64,000 nt of DNA, from the NCBI GenBank assembly GCA_001600415.1, contig BCJX01000018.1:402112-466111 (forward strand), read 5' to 3'. This document shows, piece after piece, positions 23,822 through 36,575 of the stretch. Made by a program: the position numbers and the translations under genes. The DNA is from Pascua guehoae. Lineage: Eukaryota > Basidiomycota > Tremellomycetes > Trichosporonales > Trichosporonaceae. The notes under the pieces are model-generated. The model was not told where the DNA came from, ran no database searches, and saw nothing but the letters and a program-made list of their open reading frames with translations. How positions within the stretch are numbered: position 1 is the stretch's first letter; each line of letters begins with the position of its first letter.

Positions 23822-26800
23822 CTATCGCATTTCCCGACTCTCAGAGTCTGGGCCAAACGAGTACGACTCGCCCATACTCATCCGTACATTGGCGCCGCGG
23901 GCACTGACCGTCCTAACGCGTGAAATGACCTCGTTGACCGAGGCGACACCGCGCGTCTGCGCCCACGTGAGGCCGTCTTCGAGCAGACCCTCGAGCGGGG
24001 CACGGCCGCGCTCGGGGCCCGGAGAGGCCATGTCCCACCGCGAATCCCAGCCTGCGCTCTCGCTGTGGCGATGGCCAGAAGACACGGCGGCCGTGGCGGC
24101 CTCTTCGCGGTGCTTTTCGGTCGCTTCGTGGCGCAGGACGTCCTTGATGGTGACGAGACCGACGAGCTGTCCCTCGTGGGACACGAGAATGACGCGCGGG
24201 CCCATGCGGCGGAACAGCTGGAGGACGATTTCGAGCGGCATCTTGGGCGAGACCGTGAGGGGTGTCTGGGGTTAGCGGAGGGAGTTGGGGGTGTGGGATA
24301 GTGATGTGGGGCACAATAGAGTTGATCGTTTAGTGGATGGGTGCGGGAGACAACGGCGTGACAGCCGCAGTGCAGCTGGCCCCGAACTTGCACCTCCTCA
24401 CTCTACTCGCATTCTCGCTTCACTCACCTCATCAACATATTGCCCAAAGTCGACGCGGTCAACACGTGCCGCCGGGTCACTCTCAAACGGCGTGACGGCG
24501 GCGCGGGGCGGAATGACAATATCGGGCTGGGATAACATGCCGTTTGCCTGATCGGGGGAATCGGAAATCTCCTGGAACGAGCACAGCGCATCTGACGATA
24601 GTTGCCGCGTGCGGCGCGCACGATCGAGCGCAAACCGCAGGTCGGGCTTGCGGATGAACCCGACAATCGTCTTGTCCGTCTCGGAGCGAACGACCGGGAA
24701 GCCCTGGAACGACGTGCCCTGCACCAATTCGCTGACGCGCGACAGAGGGATGCCAGTCGACGGCAGGTACATCACGTCTTTCTTCATGACGAATGCGACT
24801 GTTGTCAGCTCACGAGGGCCGACGTTACACAGAACCGAGAATCGCATCTGCCGTTGCCAAGAACCGAGAATCGCATCTGCCAACCCTCCACACCGCAGCA
24901 CTCACTCGGCTCAATGAACGCCTTGTCGCCCGACTCGGCATCCTCCTTTTCGAGGAACGGGTAGCCATTGAACTGGATCATCTGCTCGGCAATACCGCCC
25001 TTGCCGACATAGTCGCCGACGGCCTTGGTGACAAGAATGACAATCTGTGCGGGTGAGCATTGGCCGAGCTAGGCCTGGTACCCACCATGGTCGGGAGAAT
25101 GTAGGTCAGAGCACCAGTGAGCTCGAACATGATAACAACAACAGTGACACTCATGCCCGTGATGCCGCCGAGCGCCGCACCCGCACCAAGGAACGCATAC
25201 GTTCCTGGCGTGATGCAAGGGACATCGGGCTGGCACGAAGCAGCAAACCACGGCGCATTAGGGTATGCCCTGCTACGTCAGCACGCGCCAGAGAACACAA
25301 CACAAAAGTGCTGGTGTACTTACGCCTGCATGGCCTTCACCAAGATGCCAACCAAACGCCCAAACGTGGCGCCAACAGCCATGGACGGCACAAAGATACC
25401 GGCGGGCACCTTGCTGCCGTACGACACGATGATAAACGCAATACGCAGGATCGTTGCCAGGAGAAGAGAGTTTACCATGCTCCATTGCGACGACGCCTGG
25501 CAGAGGCCGTCGCGGTCACCGCCGCCCTCGCACTCGCGGAAGAGAATGGCCATCATTTCGGTCATGTCAATGCGCAAGAACCGATTGAGGTACCCAAGGA
25601 AGCCAGTGATGGACGCGAGGATGATGGCCTCGGCAACACCGTGTTTGGCCAGGTGTTTGCGGCGGAACGCCATGACCTGGAGGTTGTATTTGCTCACAAA
25701 CGCGCCGTAAAATCCCTACCGGTTAGCTTGGCGACTAAAAAGAACGGCTACTCACGCCGCAGACACCGAGGAAGATGTAGAACGGGATCTCAAAGTAGTG
25801 CCAATCACGGTCGTACGACACCTGGAACAGAACGAGCTTGCCTGTACGGAAGGGGTCTATTGACTGCGTGGGTCAGCGAGATCATGCAATGAGACCCACC
25901 GAAAGAGTGAATGTCGCGACAAGGGCACAGACAAAGCTGCGCCACATGGTCCTGGTCGAGAAGGCCTGGTTCATTTCCTGCTGTCAGCTGCGACATGGAC
26001 GGCATCGCTCACCTCGATGGAGAAGAGCACACCACCAATTGGTGAGCCGAACGCGACTGCTACGCCCGCGGCACTCGAGGCAGTGAGGATTTCTCGCATT
26101 TTAACTGTTGTCAGCATCTTTGGACTTTGTCCCGGTTTCACGGTACACCATCATGCCACCACTGCCGCGTCTCTCCCGCCCGCCAAATCGTCCACTCACT
26201 TTGGCTGGCCTTGTATCTCGGGAACAGACGCGCGATGACGTGACCCACGGCGCACGCAACATGTACCGATGGTCCCTCTTTGCCGACAGCCATGCCCGAG
26301 CCAATAGATAGTGGCAGGGTGAGAGCCTTGATGCACAGCGTCTCCGCCCCGAGGTATCCCTTCATAATGAAGCCGCCGAGAATGCACTTGATCTCTGAGA
26401 TACCCGAGCCAGCCGCATACGGTGCAAAGTTGCGGACGAGGTAGGCTGCGGTGAACGCCAACAGTGCCTGGGTGTCAGCCGCTTCACAGAGGGTTGATGG
26501 TCTGTTGTGCTACGGCTACTCTTCTGAGCCATTTCACAAGCCCACACACACGGCAATGATCACGATATCATGTCGGAGAGCTTGAGGTACTCACCGCAAA
26601 CATCACATACACAATCCATGGTATTGGTTGTATGCCGCCCCAGGTCTTCCACTCGTGGCAGAGGTCGCCCTCGTCGGTGACTTCGAGGCAGCAGAACTTG
26701 CTACTCAACCACCATCCTGTCGTACAGCGACCAAGCTTGAGATCCGCCAGGAACACTGTCATTATTGACATGAGGGCAGAGACCATGCCGATGCCAATGC

Positions 26801-27607
26801 CTGGGCGGTCAGTGGTTGGTTCAGGGGGAGGGCCAAGGCTTGAACCCAACAAGCAGTCGCTAGCCGGGTGGCGGAGGGAATGATGGGAGAAGGTAGACCA
26901 AGGAAGAGTGAAGGGAAGGAGGTCGGGCTGTAAAAGCAAGTTCAACGGTCTGGCGGCGACACCAACGCCCATCGCTGCCTCCGCGGACGTGACCATGTCA
27001 TAGACAACCCTCATTAAGCGTCGAGGGACCGACACTGTATACCCCATCTGCTCGCAGACTCACCAACAAGCGTAATGATGACATAGCTCTCGCCTTCCTG
27101 GAGCAAGCGCGACAGTGTCCTCCATGTCCACCCTACCACTCCATCGGCGTTGTGTAGCCTCTCCGAGAGCGAGCCGGGTCGGGGAAGCACTCGTGACTTG
27201 GGATTGCGCTCGCGGAGAGAATCTTGGATCCAGTCTGGGGTCAGTCATCACCAATACTCTGGAGACATGGCGTTTGGGCTGGACTGCAGTTGCATGGTGA
27301 GGATCAGTGCGGGAGGCGACTGCACAGGTGGCGATAACGAGCGCACCTGTTCCCCACGCCGCCCAAGACCGCCGAGCTTCCCTAGCTTCCGCCCAAAGTC
27401 ATAAGAATGACAACAAATGATACACACCAACTGTGTCGAAATCCGCGTATCGACTGAGCTGTCAGCCAGTTTGTTGCGCAAGGCACGCACGGCCACCTAC
27501 TTGATAACGTCGAGTTCGTATTCCGCCTGCGGAGGGCCTGGGGTGAGAAGGGCTTCTCCTTCAGGCCCATCCTGAGGCTCCTCCCCCGTCGGTGGGTACG
27601 ACGGCAT
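23822..27607 (-). CDS. GEF1: CLC-type chloride channel/transporter (Gef1-like, 861 aa)
   Basis: Thirteen minus-strand exons: 27607-27501, 27453-27428, 27234-27064, 26800-26595, 26467-26200, 26104-26013, 25977-25900, 25863-25756, 25715-25324, 25269-25086, 25044-24906, 24798-24428 and 24265-23822. Family signatures are clear: [18 protein letters not shown] near the N-terminus, the selectivity motif GSGISE (about residues 190-195), GKEGP with the gating glutamate (about 232), and [12 protein letters not shown]. Two CBS regions follow (from about residue 592 and about 715, with [14 protein letters not shown]). Fungal members act in Golgi/endosomal membranes, supplying Cl- for organelle acidification and copper loading. 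The gating Glu suggests a Cl-/H+ exchanger. Exon 2 is only 26 nt. Intron 3 (263 nt) is unusually long and partly open in frame, so its borders should be checked against cDNA. Confidence 0.93.
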
Positions 27608-28502
27608 GGTTGCAGGTGCTGATAGGCAAGGCGGTGAGACGCTAACCGGTTAGCTCTCTGTCAGATACGAGGTGCAATAATGCAACAGACGTCGAGGTAG
27701 ACGGCCAACTATCAGCAACGCCGACGCGCTGACATGACGACGACGCCACGACGGACGATCCCGTCGACGCGGTGCCACTCTAAGGCTCTTTAAGGGAAAG
27801 GCCACGTGAACAGTGGAGGTACCAGGTCCCGCCTTCAGGGCTTGGAGAGGAAGAGATCTGGGTAGCGGGAGTATAAAGTGCCACATTCGGCGAATGGTGT
27901 TTCTCCTTTGTAGGTGGGCCCTTGGCCGCGCCAAGAGGTGCGTGCCGTCCGCCCTCAGTGTGCCGGCCCTGTTCCCCCAGGCCGGCCAAGCCCCAACAGG
28001 CTGGCATGGCTGCCTAGCTGCAGCTGGCAGCTGGCGGGTACGCGGTCTGTAAGCCAACGTCTTCTCTGCACTCAAACTCTTCCAACTCGCTCCATCATCA
28101 GTCGACGTCTCTTCATCACCCATCCATCCCGTTCCCCCCCGTCTCTTTTCTGTCCCGCCACCCCCAGGCGCATTGTGACCGCGTCGCGTTGGCAGCAGGA
28201 GAAGAGAAGTGTAGTTTATAGTAGACTTTTTGATTTTCTTTGATCCTGCTCCCCAGACATCCACTCCGGAGTGGTTTGATCACCAGACTCGAGGGCAGAC
28301 ACAGCCACAGATCCAGACCTCCCCAGTTAAGAGTAACGAGGACGTGTATTGCGTTTCTCATACTTTGTTTCTGAGCGCCTGCGTTCTGCGTCGAGCGTCT
28401 CACGTCTCGCGTTTGCTTGCTTGCATCGCGTCACGTCTCTCCGAGTGAGATAAGCTCCCCCGCCCGCCAGCCATCAAGAAACCACTTTCCCCCCATCGAC
28501 AG
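27608..28502. promoter_or_regulatory. Divergent promoter region between CLC and PNUTS-like genes
   Basis: This 895-nt region separates two divergent start codons. A CACGTG box lies at 27803-27808, about 200 nt upstream of the CLC start. I see no coding sequence that can be supported. Confidence 0.5.
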
Positions 28503-31500
28503 ATGGACACCTGGACCAAGCTCCAGCAGTACGCGTACGCATCATTTGACCTGTGAAGAGAACCCGCACTTACGCGACCTCTTCTCTTTCGCACACACAC
28601 ACACACGCGCATACACGCATACACATCGTGTTATCCACCCACCACTCGCTTTGCTTCGCCTCGCCCGCCGCACGACTGCACGACTGCGCACCCCACGCCT
28701 TTTCGATTCCCACACCCTCCACCTCCTGGCTGTGCGCTGCTCGTGCAACTGCTACCCTCCCCGCCATTTTCGATTTTGATTCCGTCGCCACTCGCTCCGA
28801 CCCCCTCTTCGCGTCACCCGCCCGCCTTGTTCCGACTTGTACCTGAACCTGACAATCTCTCGTCACTTCTCCGTCCACTCTCTCTTCGATCCATTCTGTT
28901 GCGACACCTTCCCTTCCCTTTCCTTCCACTTTTGCTTTTGGATTGTGTTGTGCAGCAAGACCCCGGAACAGGTCACCTGGCTCGGGCAGCAGCTGGCCCT
29001 ACATCCAATTCCTGACGGCCAGACGGTAGAGGAGTGGTACATTTCCCGCAAGTGCGTAGCGGGCATGTCGGAAGCGGTAGCCCTCCAGTCGGTTCGCGAG
29101 CACGGCTTCAACCGCCCACCAACGGAGACGGTACAGCACCTGCAGCAGCCCGTACAGGCGATGCAGTCGGCGGCAACGTTCCCCCAGAACGACTTATACA
29201 GTGAGTGTCTTAACAAGCTTGTTGCAGCAGCCTCGGAGACGAAATGCACCAGACGTTGCTTTCAACAAGATTCGCTCCCGCCTGCAGTGTCGCGTTGGCG
29301 TGCCTGCAGTGTCGCGTTGGCGTGTCGGCGTGAGAATGAACCATGTCATGCCTTTTGAAACTACCAGTGTTTGGCCAGCCAGTGGGTGTGGCACGGTGCG
29401 GCAGGCAACTCTCTTCCCCCAGAGGAGTCGGCGGGAGTGCAAGCATGCGGGCGGGTGATGGGTGCTGTACGTGCCTGTGTGCCCAATGCGCGGTCCGGAT
29501 TTAAAATGGTAATGATAACGTCGGTCGCGTGGGGTCCATGCGCCACCGCCTTTGTTGCCACCAGCCCAGCCCGCAGGCAGGCAGGCAGGCACACGCTTTC
29601 GCTTGCGTTCGGGCATCGGGCATTGGATTCCAGGGAAGAGGGTATGCTCTGGTGCCTGGCGAAATTGATGGCTCTTTGTCTTTTCGCATGCCTTTTCTCA
29701 CAGCATCGGTCATGCGCGCCTAATTTGAGTTTCCGTTGCCTTGCTTTTTATCACGTGACTCCGTTCCGATGTGGCACAGTCGTCCCAACTTGCGCTGACT
29801 CCCTTCAGGCCCTTTTCTCAACCAGATGCCGTTTGACAATCCGATCCACACGGGCCAGCAGAACGCACCATATGCCTTCTCCAACGTGAATGCGAATCAT
29901 GGAGGTAGTGTGCGCCCCGTGAACGTTGGGAATGCCATGTTTCAGCAGCCCATGAATGGTCTGTTAGCGCCACAGCTGCCATCCACGAGCCCCATTGCCC
30001 CGGCGGTTGCTCCATCTGTTGGGTCTACCATCGCACCAACCATGAACACCATGTCGCTGGCCAACGCGCAGGCATGGGGCCTTTCGAATGCATGGCCTCA
30101 TTCCGCCACTCCTCCCACCGCTCCTCCTAGCGCGGCTCCTCCCACTGCGCTTCCCACCGCTCCTCCCGCCGCGCTTCCCGCTGCTCCTTTCGCTGCTCCT
30201 TTCGCTACTCCTCCCACGCCGGCTACTTCGTCTGCTCCGATCCCTATTGCTGCCAAGCCCTTCTCGAACGTCAACTCCGTCCCGATCTATGACCTAACCG
30301 GGTCGCCAGACTCGACCAATGGCGTTCTCTCCGATAGCAATTCGGCGAATGGCGCCGTGTCGGACAACAACTCTGGGAATGGTATCGTGTCTGACAACAA
30401 ATCGGCCACCAACACGCCCCCAGGGCCCGCTCCCATGGCTATCAGCGAACCGGGACCCGAGCGTCTGCGCAGCACCAGCCCTTTTGCAAAGGTAGCGCAG
30501 CCGCCAGATGGCCCGACGCACTCGACAGAGATCCGCATCATCCCTCGATCGCAACCTCACGAGGTGCCCTACCCTCATGCGACTACGGACCCGGAGCCTT
30601 CATCTGGTCGTGTCGACTCATCCTCGTTCAAGCGCAACCCATTGAAGCGCACAGCTGAAGGTCAGCCGTCATCCGCGGCCAAGGGCAAGACGATGGCCGA
30701 CATTCGTGTCCAGCTGGACAAGCGGATGATCCAGGTTGAGAACCGCCCCGCAAACCTCTTCAAGCTGTTGCGTGTTCGCCATGTGGACGGTGAGGTGTTA
30801 GAGCCTCATTTCGAGCCCAACGCACGGCAGCTGGCCGAAATTCTTGGTGCACTCAACGACTATGCATCAGGGTCCTACCTGCGCTCAATGGCGGACAACA
30901 AGCGCCACACGCAGGTGATTGTTAGCTGGCTCAAGAATATGAGACGCGACCCAAAATACTGGGAACCTGCCATTGCACCGCTTTTCAAACTCCTGGCCAA
31001 GACGGACATGCCTCTAAACTACATCCGGAACATGAAGATTGGCCAACATGGAAAGGCCATCATGAAGCAGTCAGAGGAACTTCGTGAGTAGCAGTCTTAT
31101 AAACTGTGTGCAGCCCAGCTAATGTCACAGGCCTGAAGACCAACGAGGAGATTCAAAAGCAATACCTCCGCATGCACAACTACTTCCGCGACGTCATCTT
31201 CATCAAGAAGCGTGAGGTGCCTGACGATGACGAAGAGGAGGACCCGCAGAGCACCAAGAGGCGCAAGGTCGAGGCGACGCCTGAAGCCGGGCCGTCCCGG
31301 GCTACACCATCGACACAGGCGCCCGCTAGGTCCACGACCGTGCCGCGCCCCCCACCTTCGTCTGCCAACAAGGTCAGCACGGCCGTCAAAGTCGCACAGC
31401 AACAGGCAGCTCGCGCCGCTGCTACCGCATCCTCGTCGTCATTATCGTCGGCGCCAGCGGCCCCTGCCAGTCGGTCGGACATGTCTTACTTTTCGGGCCC

Positions 31501-32722
31501 CTCGACAACGGCGCCCAAGCCCAAACCGCGTGCGCCTCTGCCCGACATCAAGAAGCGGACCACTCCCGCTCCCGCTCCGACCCCCGTCGCGAGCGGCAGC
31601 AGTCTGCTGTCGTCGACGTTGCGCATGCTCAAGAAGGAGGAACCCTCGCGTTCACCTGAACCCGCCAACCCTGTGCCTCGCCCTCAAGGTCGCCCAGAGC
31701 TCAAAAAGAAGCTCAACAAGAAGGGCCACACGGTGCTCTGGGCCGACAGTGTGCCCAACGCGCGCTCGTTCCTGCAGGTCAAGGAGTTCCGCGAAGAGCC
31801 GTTTGAGTTTATCGCGCCGTGGTGGAACGTAAGTCTACTCGAGACAGGGCCGAAACGGGCGACAGTAGGAACCTCAGCTGACAGCCAGGAGGGAGAGGAG
31901 GAGGGAGCAAACACCAGTGGCATGAGCGCACACCAGCTCGACATGCAAGAGGGCCGTGCGATGCTGTTCCACGGCATCGACGAGGCCGTCGACTGGTTCA
32001 CCCCTGAGCGTAAGTCGCCTGCCCATGGCGCAGTGTGCTGTACTCACCCCACAGCGTACGAAGGAACTCGCGAAGACGCGCCCATCACCCCAGAAGCGCA
32101 GGCGCAAGAGGAGCGCACTCGCTCTATCCTCGCCGTCTCGTACCCAACGGGCCAGATTCCCGCGACGCCCAACGAGACTGGCGTCCGCGTCGTGCAGGCG
32201 GACGCGTCCACCAAGCAGATGTACAAGAACCCCGAGTTTGGCCCAGGCATGGGCTCGCACCCGTCTTTCAGTGCGCCATACGCGGCTCCTGCCGGGGCCG
32301 CCCCGCCCTCCGTCTCAGACCTTTTGCGCAACCTCACCTCGGTCCCGCTCCTTTCTACCCCCACCGCAGCTCCTGCCCCCGCCCCGGCCCAGCAAGGCTA
32401 CGGGTACCAATACAACCAGTACGGACAGCCCGGGTACACACCACAGGCACAGCAGCATGCCGCGCCCGCCCCCGCTGGCGGGTCGCGCTGGGGCAACAAC
32501 CAGAACCGCTGGGGTAACAATGCCGCGTCCGGACCCTCAGCCTACAAAGCTACGCCCTACGACCGTCCCCCGGCACAGAACCACCAGACGCACCACGCCC
32601 CGCCCAGTAACTGGCGCGGCGCAAAGCACCACCCCTCGGCGCCCTTCCGCGTTAGGCCGTGCAAGTACTTCCATGGCGGAGGCAAGTGCTTTGAGGGCGA
32701 AAACTGCAGGTACCTGCACTAG
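28503..32722 (+). CDS. PNUTS-like PP1 regulatory protein: TFIIS N-domain, RVxF-type motif, CCCH finger
   Basis: Exons are 28503-28528, 28956-29200, 29809-31083, 31131-31828, 31889-32009 and 32055-32722, giving 1010 residues. A TFIIS N-terminal (LW)-like domain occupies about residues 405-515 and ends in LFKLLAKTDMPLNYIRNMKI. Near residue 713, KKGHTVLWADS resembles the PP1-docking TVTW segment of PNUTS. The C-terminus CKYFHGGGKCFEGENCRYLH is a C-x8-C-x5-C-x3-H finger. This domain order is that of PNUTS/PPP1R10 (Ppn1 in fission yeast), the PP1 scaffold acting with the cleavage/polyadenylation machinery in transcription termination. Residues 1-35 look weakly homeodomain-like (TPEQVTWLGQQL, then VEEWYISRK). 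Introns 4 and 5 (60 and 45 nt) are multiples of three without stops, so retention would stay in frame. The first two introns are long (427 and 608 nt) and their junctions less certain. Confidence 0.82.
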
Positions 32723-33793
32723 ATTGTATCCGACCGTGCCAGGACGCACTCTACGGGCAGTCCTTTGGCGCTCTCCTACATTTGTGACACACCTCCACTA
32801 TCCCTTCCAACCCACACTCCAACACTCTGACATTCCATCACTCCAACACTCCAACATTCCAACATTCCAGCGCATCCCGCACTCCAACACCCCATACTTC
32901 CAATACACACAAGACACACCCGCCACTATTCGGGCCCACACCATTTGCATAGGACACGCAACCACAAGCACAGAGACGCAGCATAGACATTTGTAGTTTA
33001 TCCAAAGCCCAGGGCAGAACACAGACATTCCCATTTTCATCCCACCGTCGCTCCCATAATGACATGTGTTTTGAACGTTTTACCCCTCTGGCCATGCTGT
33101 GTTCTGGCGCACGCCCGGACATATGATAGACTACATGTTGGTATTGCGGTACCGACGAGCGTTACCGCTGGTGTTCTTCAGGACGCGTGGTCGCCGGCTC
33201 ATGTCTCCGTCCTATGCGGGTTTAGTTTGATGACCGTTCCATGTTCCGTAGTGCATGAATACAATGATTTGTTGAATGTTCCATGTTACAAGTGACGAGG
33301 CAACTGGGAGGAAAAAAGGTAGGACGGTATCGGGCATCGTCCACAACGATGGTGAGGACGCGAAGTAATAGTCGAGGTGTGATGTGAGCAGTTTGTGCGG
33401 GCTCTCTCCAAGTGTGAGGGCCCAGAAGGCGAGAGGGCGGATGAGTCGTATCGTATTGTAGGAACGGGGCGAACGAGTACAAAGTCACAGTATACAAGGA
33501 GGCGCGCTGGATATGGGATACAACAAGCAGGAAACGGCAGTGTGTCCCCTTTTTGTGCCATTGTACTCATTGGTCTCGAGAGTGTCCATACACAACGTTG
33601 ACGAGGCCGAGCTCAAAGTGGCAATCCCAAGACTTTCCGGACGCACCTGTCGATTGACCCTGCGGGCTGTACAGTGAAGACGAATAGTCGTACATCCATC
33701 ACCTACACATCGAGAGAAGACAGTTGGGAGACTCTAAAGAATGAGGTATCTCGAATACAACAAAGCCATTCTACTAGACACTCTCCAAGACAT
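32723..33793. other. Convergent intergenic region
   Basis: This lies between the 3' ends of the PNUTS-like gene and the minus-strand F-box-like paralog A. It contains an ACTCCAACATTCC-type imperfect repeat (about 32815-32900). No gene is seen. Confidence 0.6.
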
Positions 33794-35047
33794 TTACAGT
33801 ACGCTCTCAAACAACCCCTCGAAGTACTCGTCGACGAGCGCGGCTTGAATGTTCCGCCACCGCCGGTTGTCCTCCGAGTATTTCCTCAGGACCCGTCGCG
33901 CAGTGTACGCATTGTCCCCCAAGGGACGGGGCACCTTGCCCACCGTGCCGTCAAAGGGGAGCATGAAGGGCTCGAGCGTAATGTCGTGCAGACAAAGCCG
34001 TTCGGCAAAGCGGTACCGCGACGGTGGCACGTTACGGAACACACCCAGCGTGAGGCGCCGTTTCCTCGCGCCCGTGACGCGTTCGACGAATTGCTTCTGG
34101 GCGGGTTTGGGCGCTTGTGGCGTGCAGCTCCACCCACATTGGCACACTGTCTGGTCGAGATAGTCTGGGTTCCAGCCCGGTAGACCAATGTCATTGCCAC
34201 CACGGCGGGGCACCCTCTTTCCAACGATATCGTCGTCCAGGGGCCAAAGACGGGGGTCGGCGCCGCACCGCAGTAGCTTGAGCTTCTCAGAGTCATGCGC
34301 GCGGTACACGGCAGCAGTCATGCCGATGGGATCGGTCGGATACGTGTGGTAGAGGTAGTGGAGGAAGGGTTCGGGAAGAAAGTGGCGCAGGAGGTACCTC
34401 CACGGGTCGAAGGGGGGGAAGCGGAGAAAGTGCTTGAACAAGACGTGCACGACTGGCTCGTCCCCGTGGTCGGTCCACAGACGCAGCAGTTCGCGGAGGA
34501 TGGCCTTGAGCATCCGTGGCGAATGGGTATAATGGCGCGCCAGGACAAAGGACGAGAACGGCATGTCCTTTGTCATGTACCCGTGCGTCATGGCCGTGTG
34601 GACGACCCAGCGCGCAGTCTCCGCCGCGGGCAGCCTTTCGGGCCGCATTGCCGAGTAGATGGTCTTGGACACGGCCAGGAGCGCATTGTCGGGGTTGTAA
34701 AAGTGGATCTTGTGCAGGAGCTGGTTTGGTGTGAGTTAGATCCCGCAAGGTTTTGTGGACAGCAGGGAAGGAATGTAGCCCAAACTCACCTCGACCGGCA
34801 GTTGCTCAATGGCAGACTTGCCATACGGTCCAGGCGGCCGGAGAGCGCGTAGCTGGTCGAGCTCGCTCGTGTGCACTGCAGGTTGATGGACACGGGGGCG
34901 CTTGGAGTCGGGCTCGTCTTGGTCCTGGTCGGGCGCCTCCCGCTTCTTGCCCCAATGAGCAGAGTGAGAATCGTGTGTCGGGTTAGTGGGCGGGTAAGGC
35001 CACATGGCGTTGGTGGCGCGAGGGAGGTTGGAGGACGGGATGAGCAT
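33794..35047 (-). CDS. F-box-like / ankyrin-like protein, paralog A (394 aa)
   Basis: Exons are 35047-34790 and 34720-33794. I do not recognise a named family. At the exon junction, IEQLPVE followed by LLHKIHFYNPDNALLAVSKT resembles an F-box core. The middle has ARHYTHSPRMLKAILREL and HYLYHTYPTDPIGMTAAV, then LLRCGADPRLWPL, which looks like the end of an ankyrin repeat. A Cys pair follows in DQTVCQCGW, and there is a C-terminal FDGTVGKVP motif. The N-terminal ~70 residues are hydrophilic with a basic SKRPRV stretch. The same ordered motifs and the same intron position occur in the gene at 40427-41560 (minus), so the two are duplicates. If the F-box is real, a role as an SCF substrate adaptor would follow, but that is inference. 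The start is the first ATG of the frame (MLIPSSN). Confidence 0.75.
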
Positions 35048-35099
35048 GTCAGTGGACAAGAGGCAAGGTGTGGATGAAGATACAAGTTATGGTAGATGG

Positions 35100-35190
35100 A
35101 GAAGAAGAAGAGGAATTGAACGAAGGAATAAGATGGATAGAAGGAAGGAATAAGATGGATAGAAGGCAGGAGAAAGGTGGATAGAAGGAA
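35100..35190. repeat. AAGGAATAAGATGGATAGAAGG repeat in leader of paralog A
   Basis: Three imperfect copies of a ~20-24 nt purine-rich unit (core AAGATGGATAGAAGG) lie just upstream of the start codon at 35047. They are pyrimidine-rich on the coding strand, as expected for a leader. Confidence 0.7.
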
Positions 35191-35269
35191 GGAAGAAGAT
35201 GATGGGGACGAGACAACCCAACGGCCACATGCCACATTGTCGCTTTGGTCCCGTTGGCACGACGAGGTA

Positions 35270-36100
35270 TGGTGCTTCTTGACAGCTATCAACTTGCTTC
35301 CAATACGTTTCTTTACCGCCACTGACCCAGCAGGGACGCGGAGCGCGCATCGTTGCCATGTCTTCAAGTAGTACCAGTTCCGTTTGCGACAACGATACAA
35401 CGATCCCAGCGGCGACCCCGGCCATAAACGCCCAGTCACCAATGTGGCCCTTCTCTCTTACCTGTACGACCTGCCCAAGATCTTCGATGGTTTCCGGGAC
35501 GAACAGCGTAACCTGATCAATCCGTTCGGCAGGTTAGACGTTTAACAAAGTGTCATTGCGAATCAGAACGACAGTTTCCGGGATAGACCCAAGCTCGACG
35601 GGCAATGACAAGGATCCTGAGCTCAAACTGTGCATAAACCATGCGAGTCTCAGCCTGGTATATCAGTGGCCTCAATCGCACGTTGACGGGGATGCCAGGG
35701 ACGAGGGCCAAGCTCGTCGAGATGGGGAGCGTCGAAGGCGTGACTTGGATACTTGGAGCCTTCCTGGCGTGTATACTGACTTTTCGCCAGATACAAAGCG
35801 TATACCAGGCCCAAGCTGTCCCCACCGAGCTGGTAGAGCACGGAGTCGGCGGTTGGGTAGAAGATGGTTGGGCCATCGAGGTGTTGCGCGAGCATCTGCT
35901 CTGGCCCCTTGGTGTCCTGAAGAACGTCGCGGTCGCGTTGGACGATTAGGTGTCTCTTTGTTGGTATGAGCACGTAATGTTGCGAAGTGTTGACAAGCAG
36001 TTGGACGATTGGCTGGGTGGGGTCGATGGCGTGGGTGGCTGATGGAGAACGAGTTATGTAAGTGGGCAAGTAAATGCAGACTCGTCCCAGCTGCTGCAAG
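35270..36100 (-). pseudogene. Possible decayed or unresolved minus-strand gene
   Basis: Readable protein fragments occur in three different frames. The first (about 36060-35810) contains QLLVNTSQHYVLIPTKRHL and TIFYPTADSVLYQLGGDS. The second (about 35760-35600) contains VNVRLRPLIYQAETRMVYAQ. The third contains GSIPETVVLIRNDTLLNV, is interrupted by a TAA at 35534-35536, and continues in the same frame as DQVTLFVPETIEDLGQVVQV, then a hydrophobic segment (WAFMAGVAAGIVVSLSQ). I could not join them with standard splice sites. Either the gene is broken or my splice model is incomplete. No family was recognised. Confidence 0.35.
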
Positions 36101-36575
36101 CTAGCTGTGCATGAGGTGTCAACGAGAATGTACTAAAGGGAGATACTTCTGTCAACATGTGGTTCTAGAAACGCGAGCGAGACGCGATCACACACTCTTG
36201 AATGCAGGGCAGGATGAGGTCATGCCCATTTACGCAACCCACCCCCTCGGAGTTCGGTGATCAAACGGGAACTTGTAATCATCCAAGTTTATCCCTACAG
36301 CTGACTGTTCTTTTCGTTCGGTCAATGCCGCACAACCCGCAGCAGCGTCATGCGCTTGATGTAAGCTGACCATGCACCACCATGCACCACCTAGTGCATT
36401 TCAAGGAATGTGCACGTCAAAGCTAATTTGTGTTACGGCACGATGCAACGTCGCACGCAGCGAAGTGCGGACTCTACGTTGGTTATAAGAATTGCCCCAC
36501 AAGATTATAGCATGCCAGCAGAAGCTACACCCCACATCCACTGACATCTCCCGTCAACACAACGAGCCCGCCACC

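Noticed and set aside
26801..27047. In-frame ORF through CLC intron 3
   Set aside because: It has donor and acceptor signals at both ends and its translation does not fit the conserved CLC sequence, which is continuous when it is spliced out.
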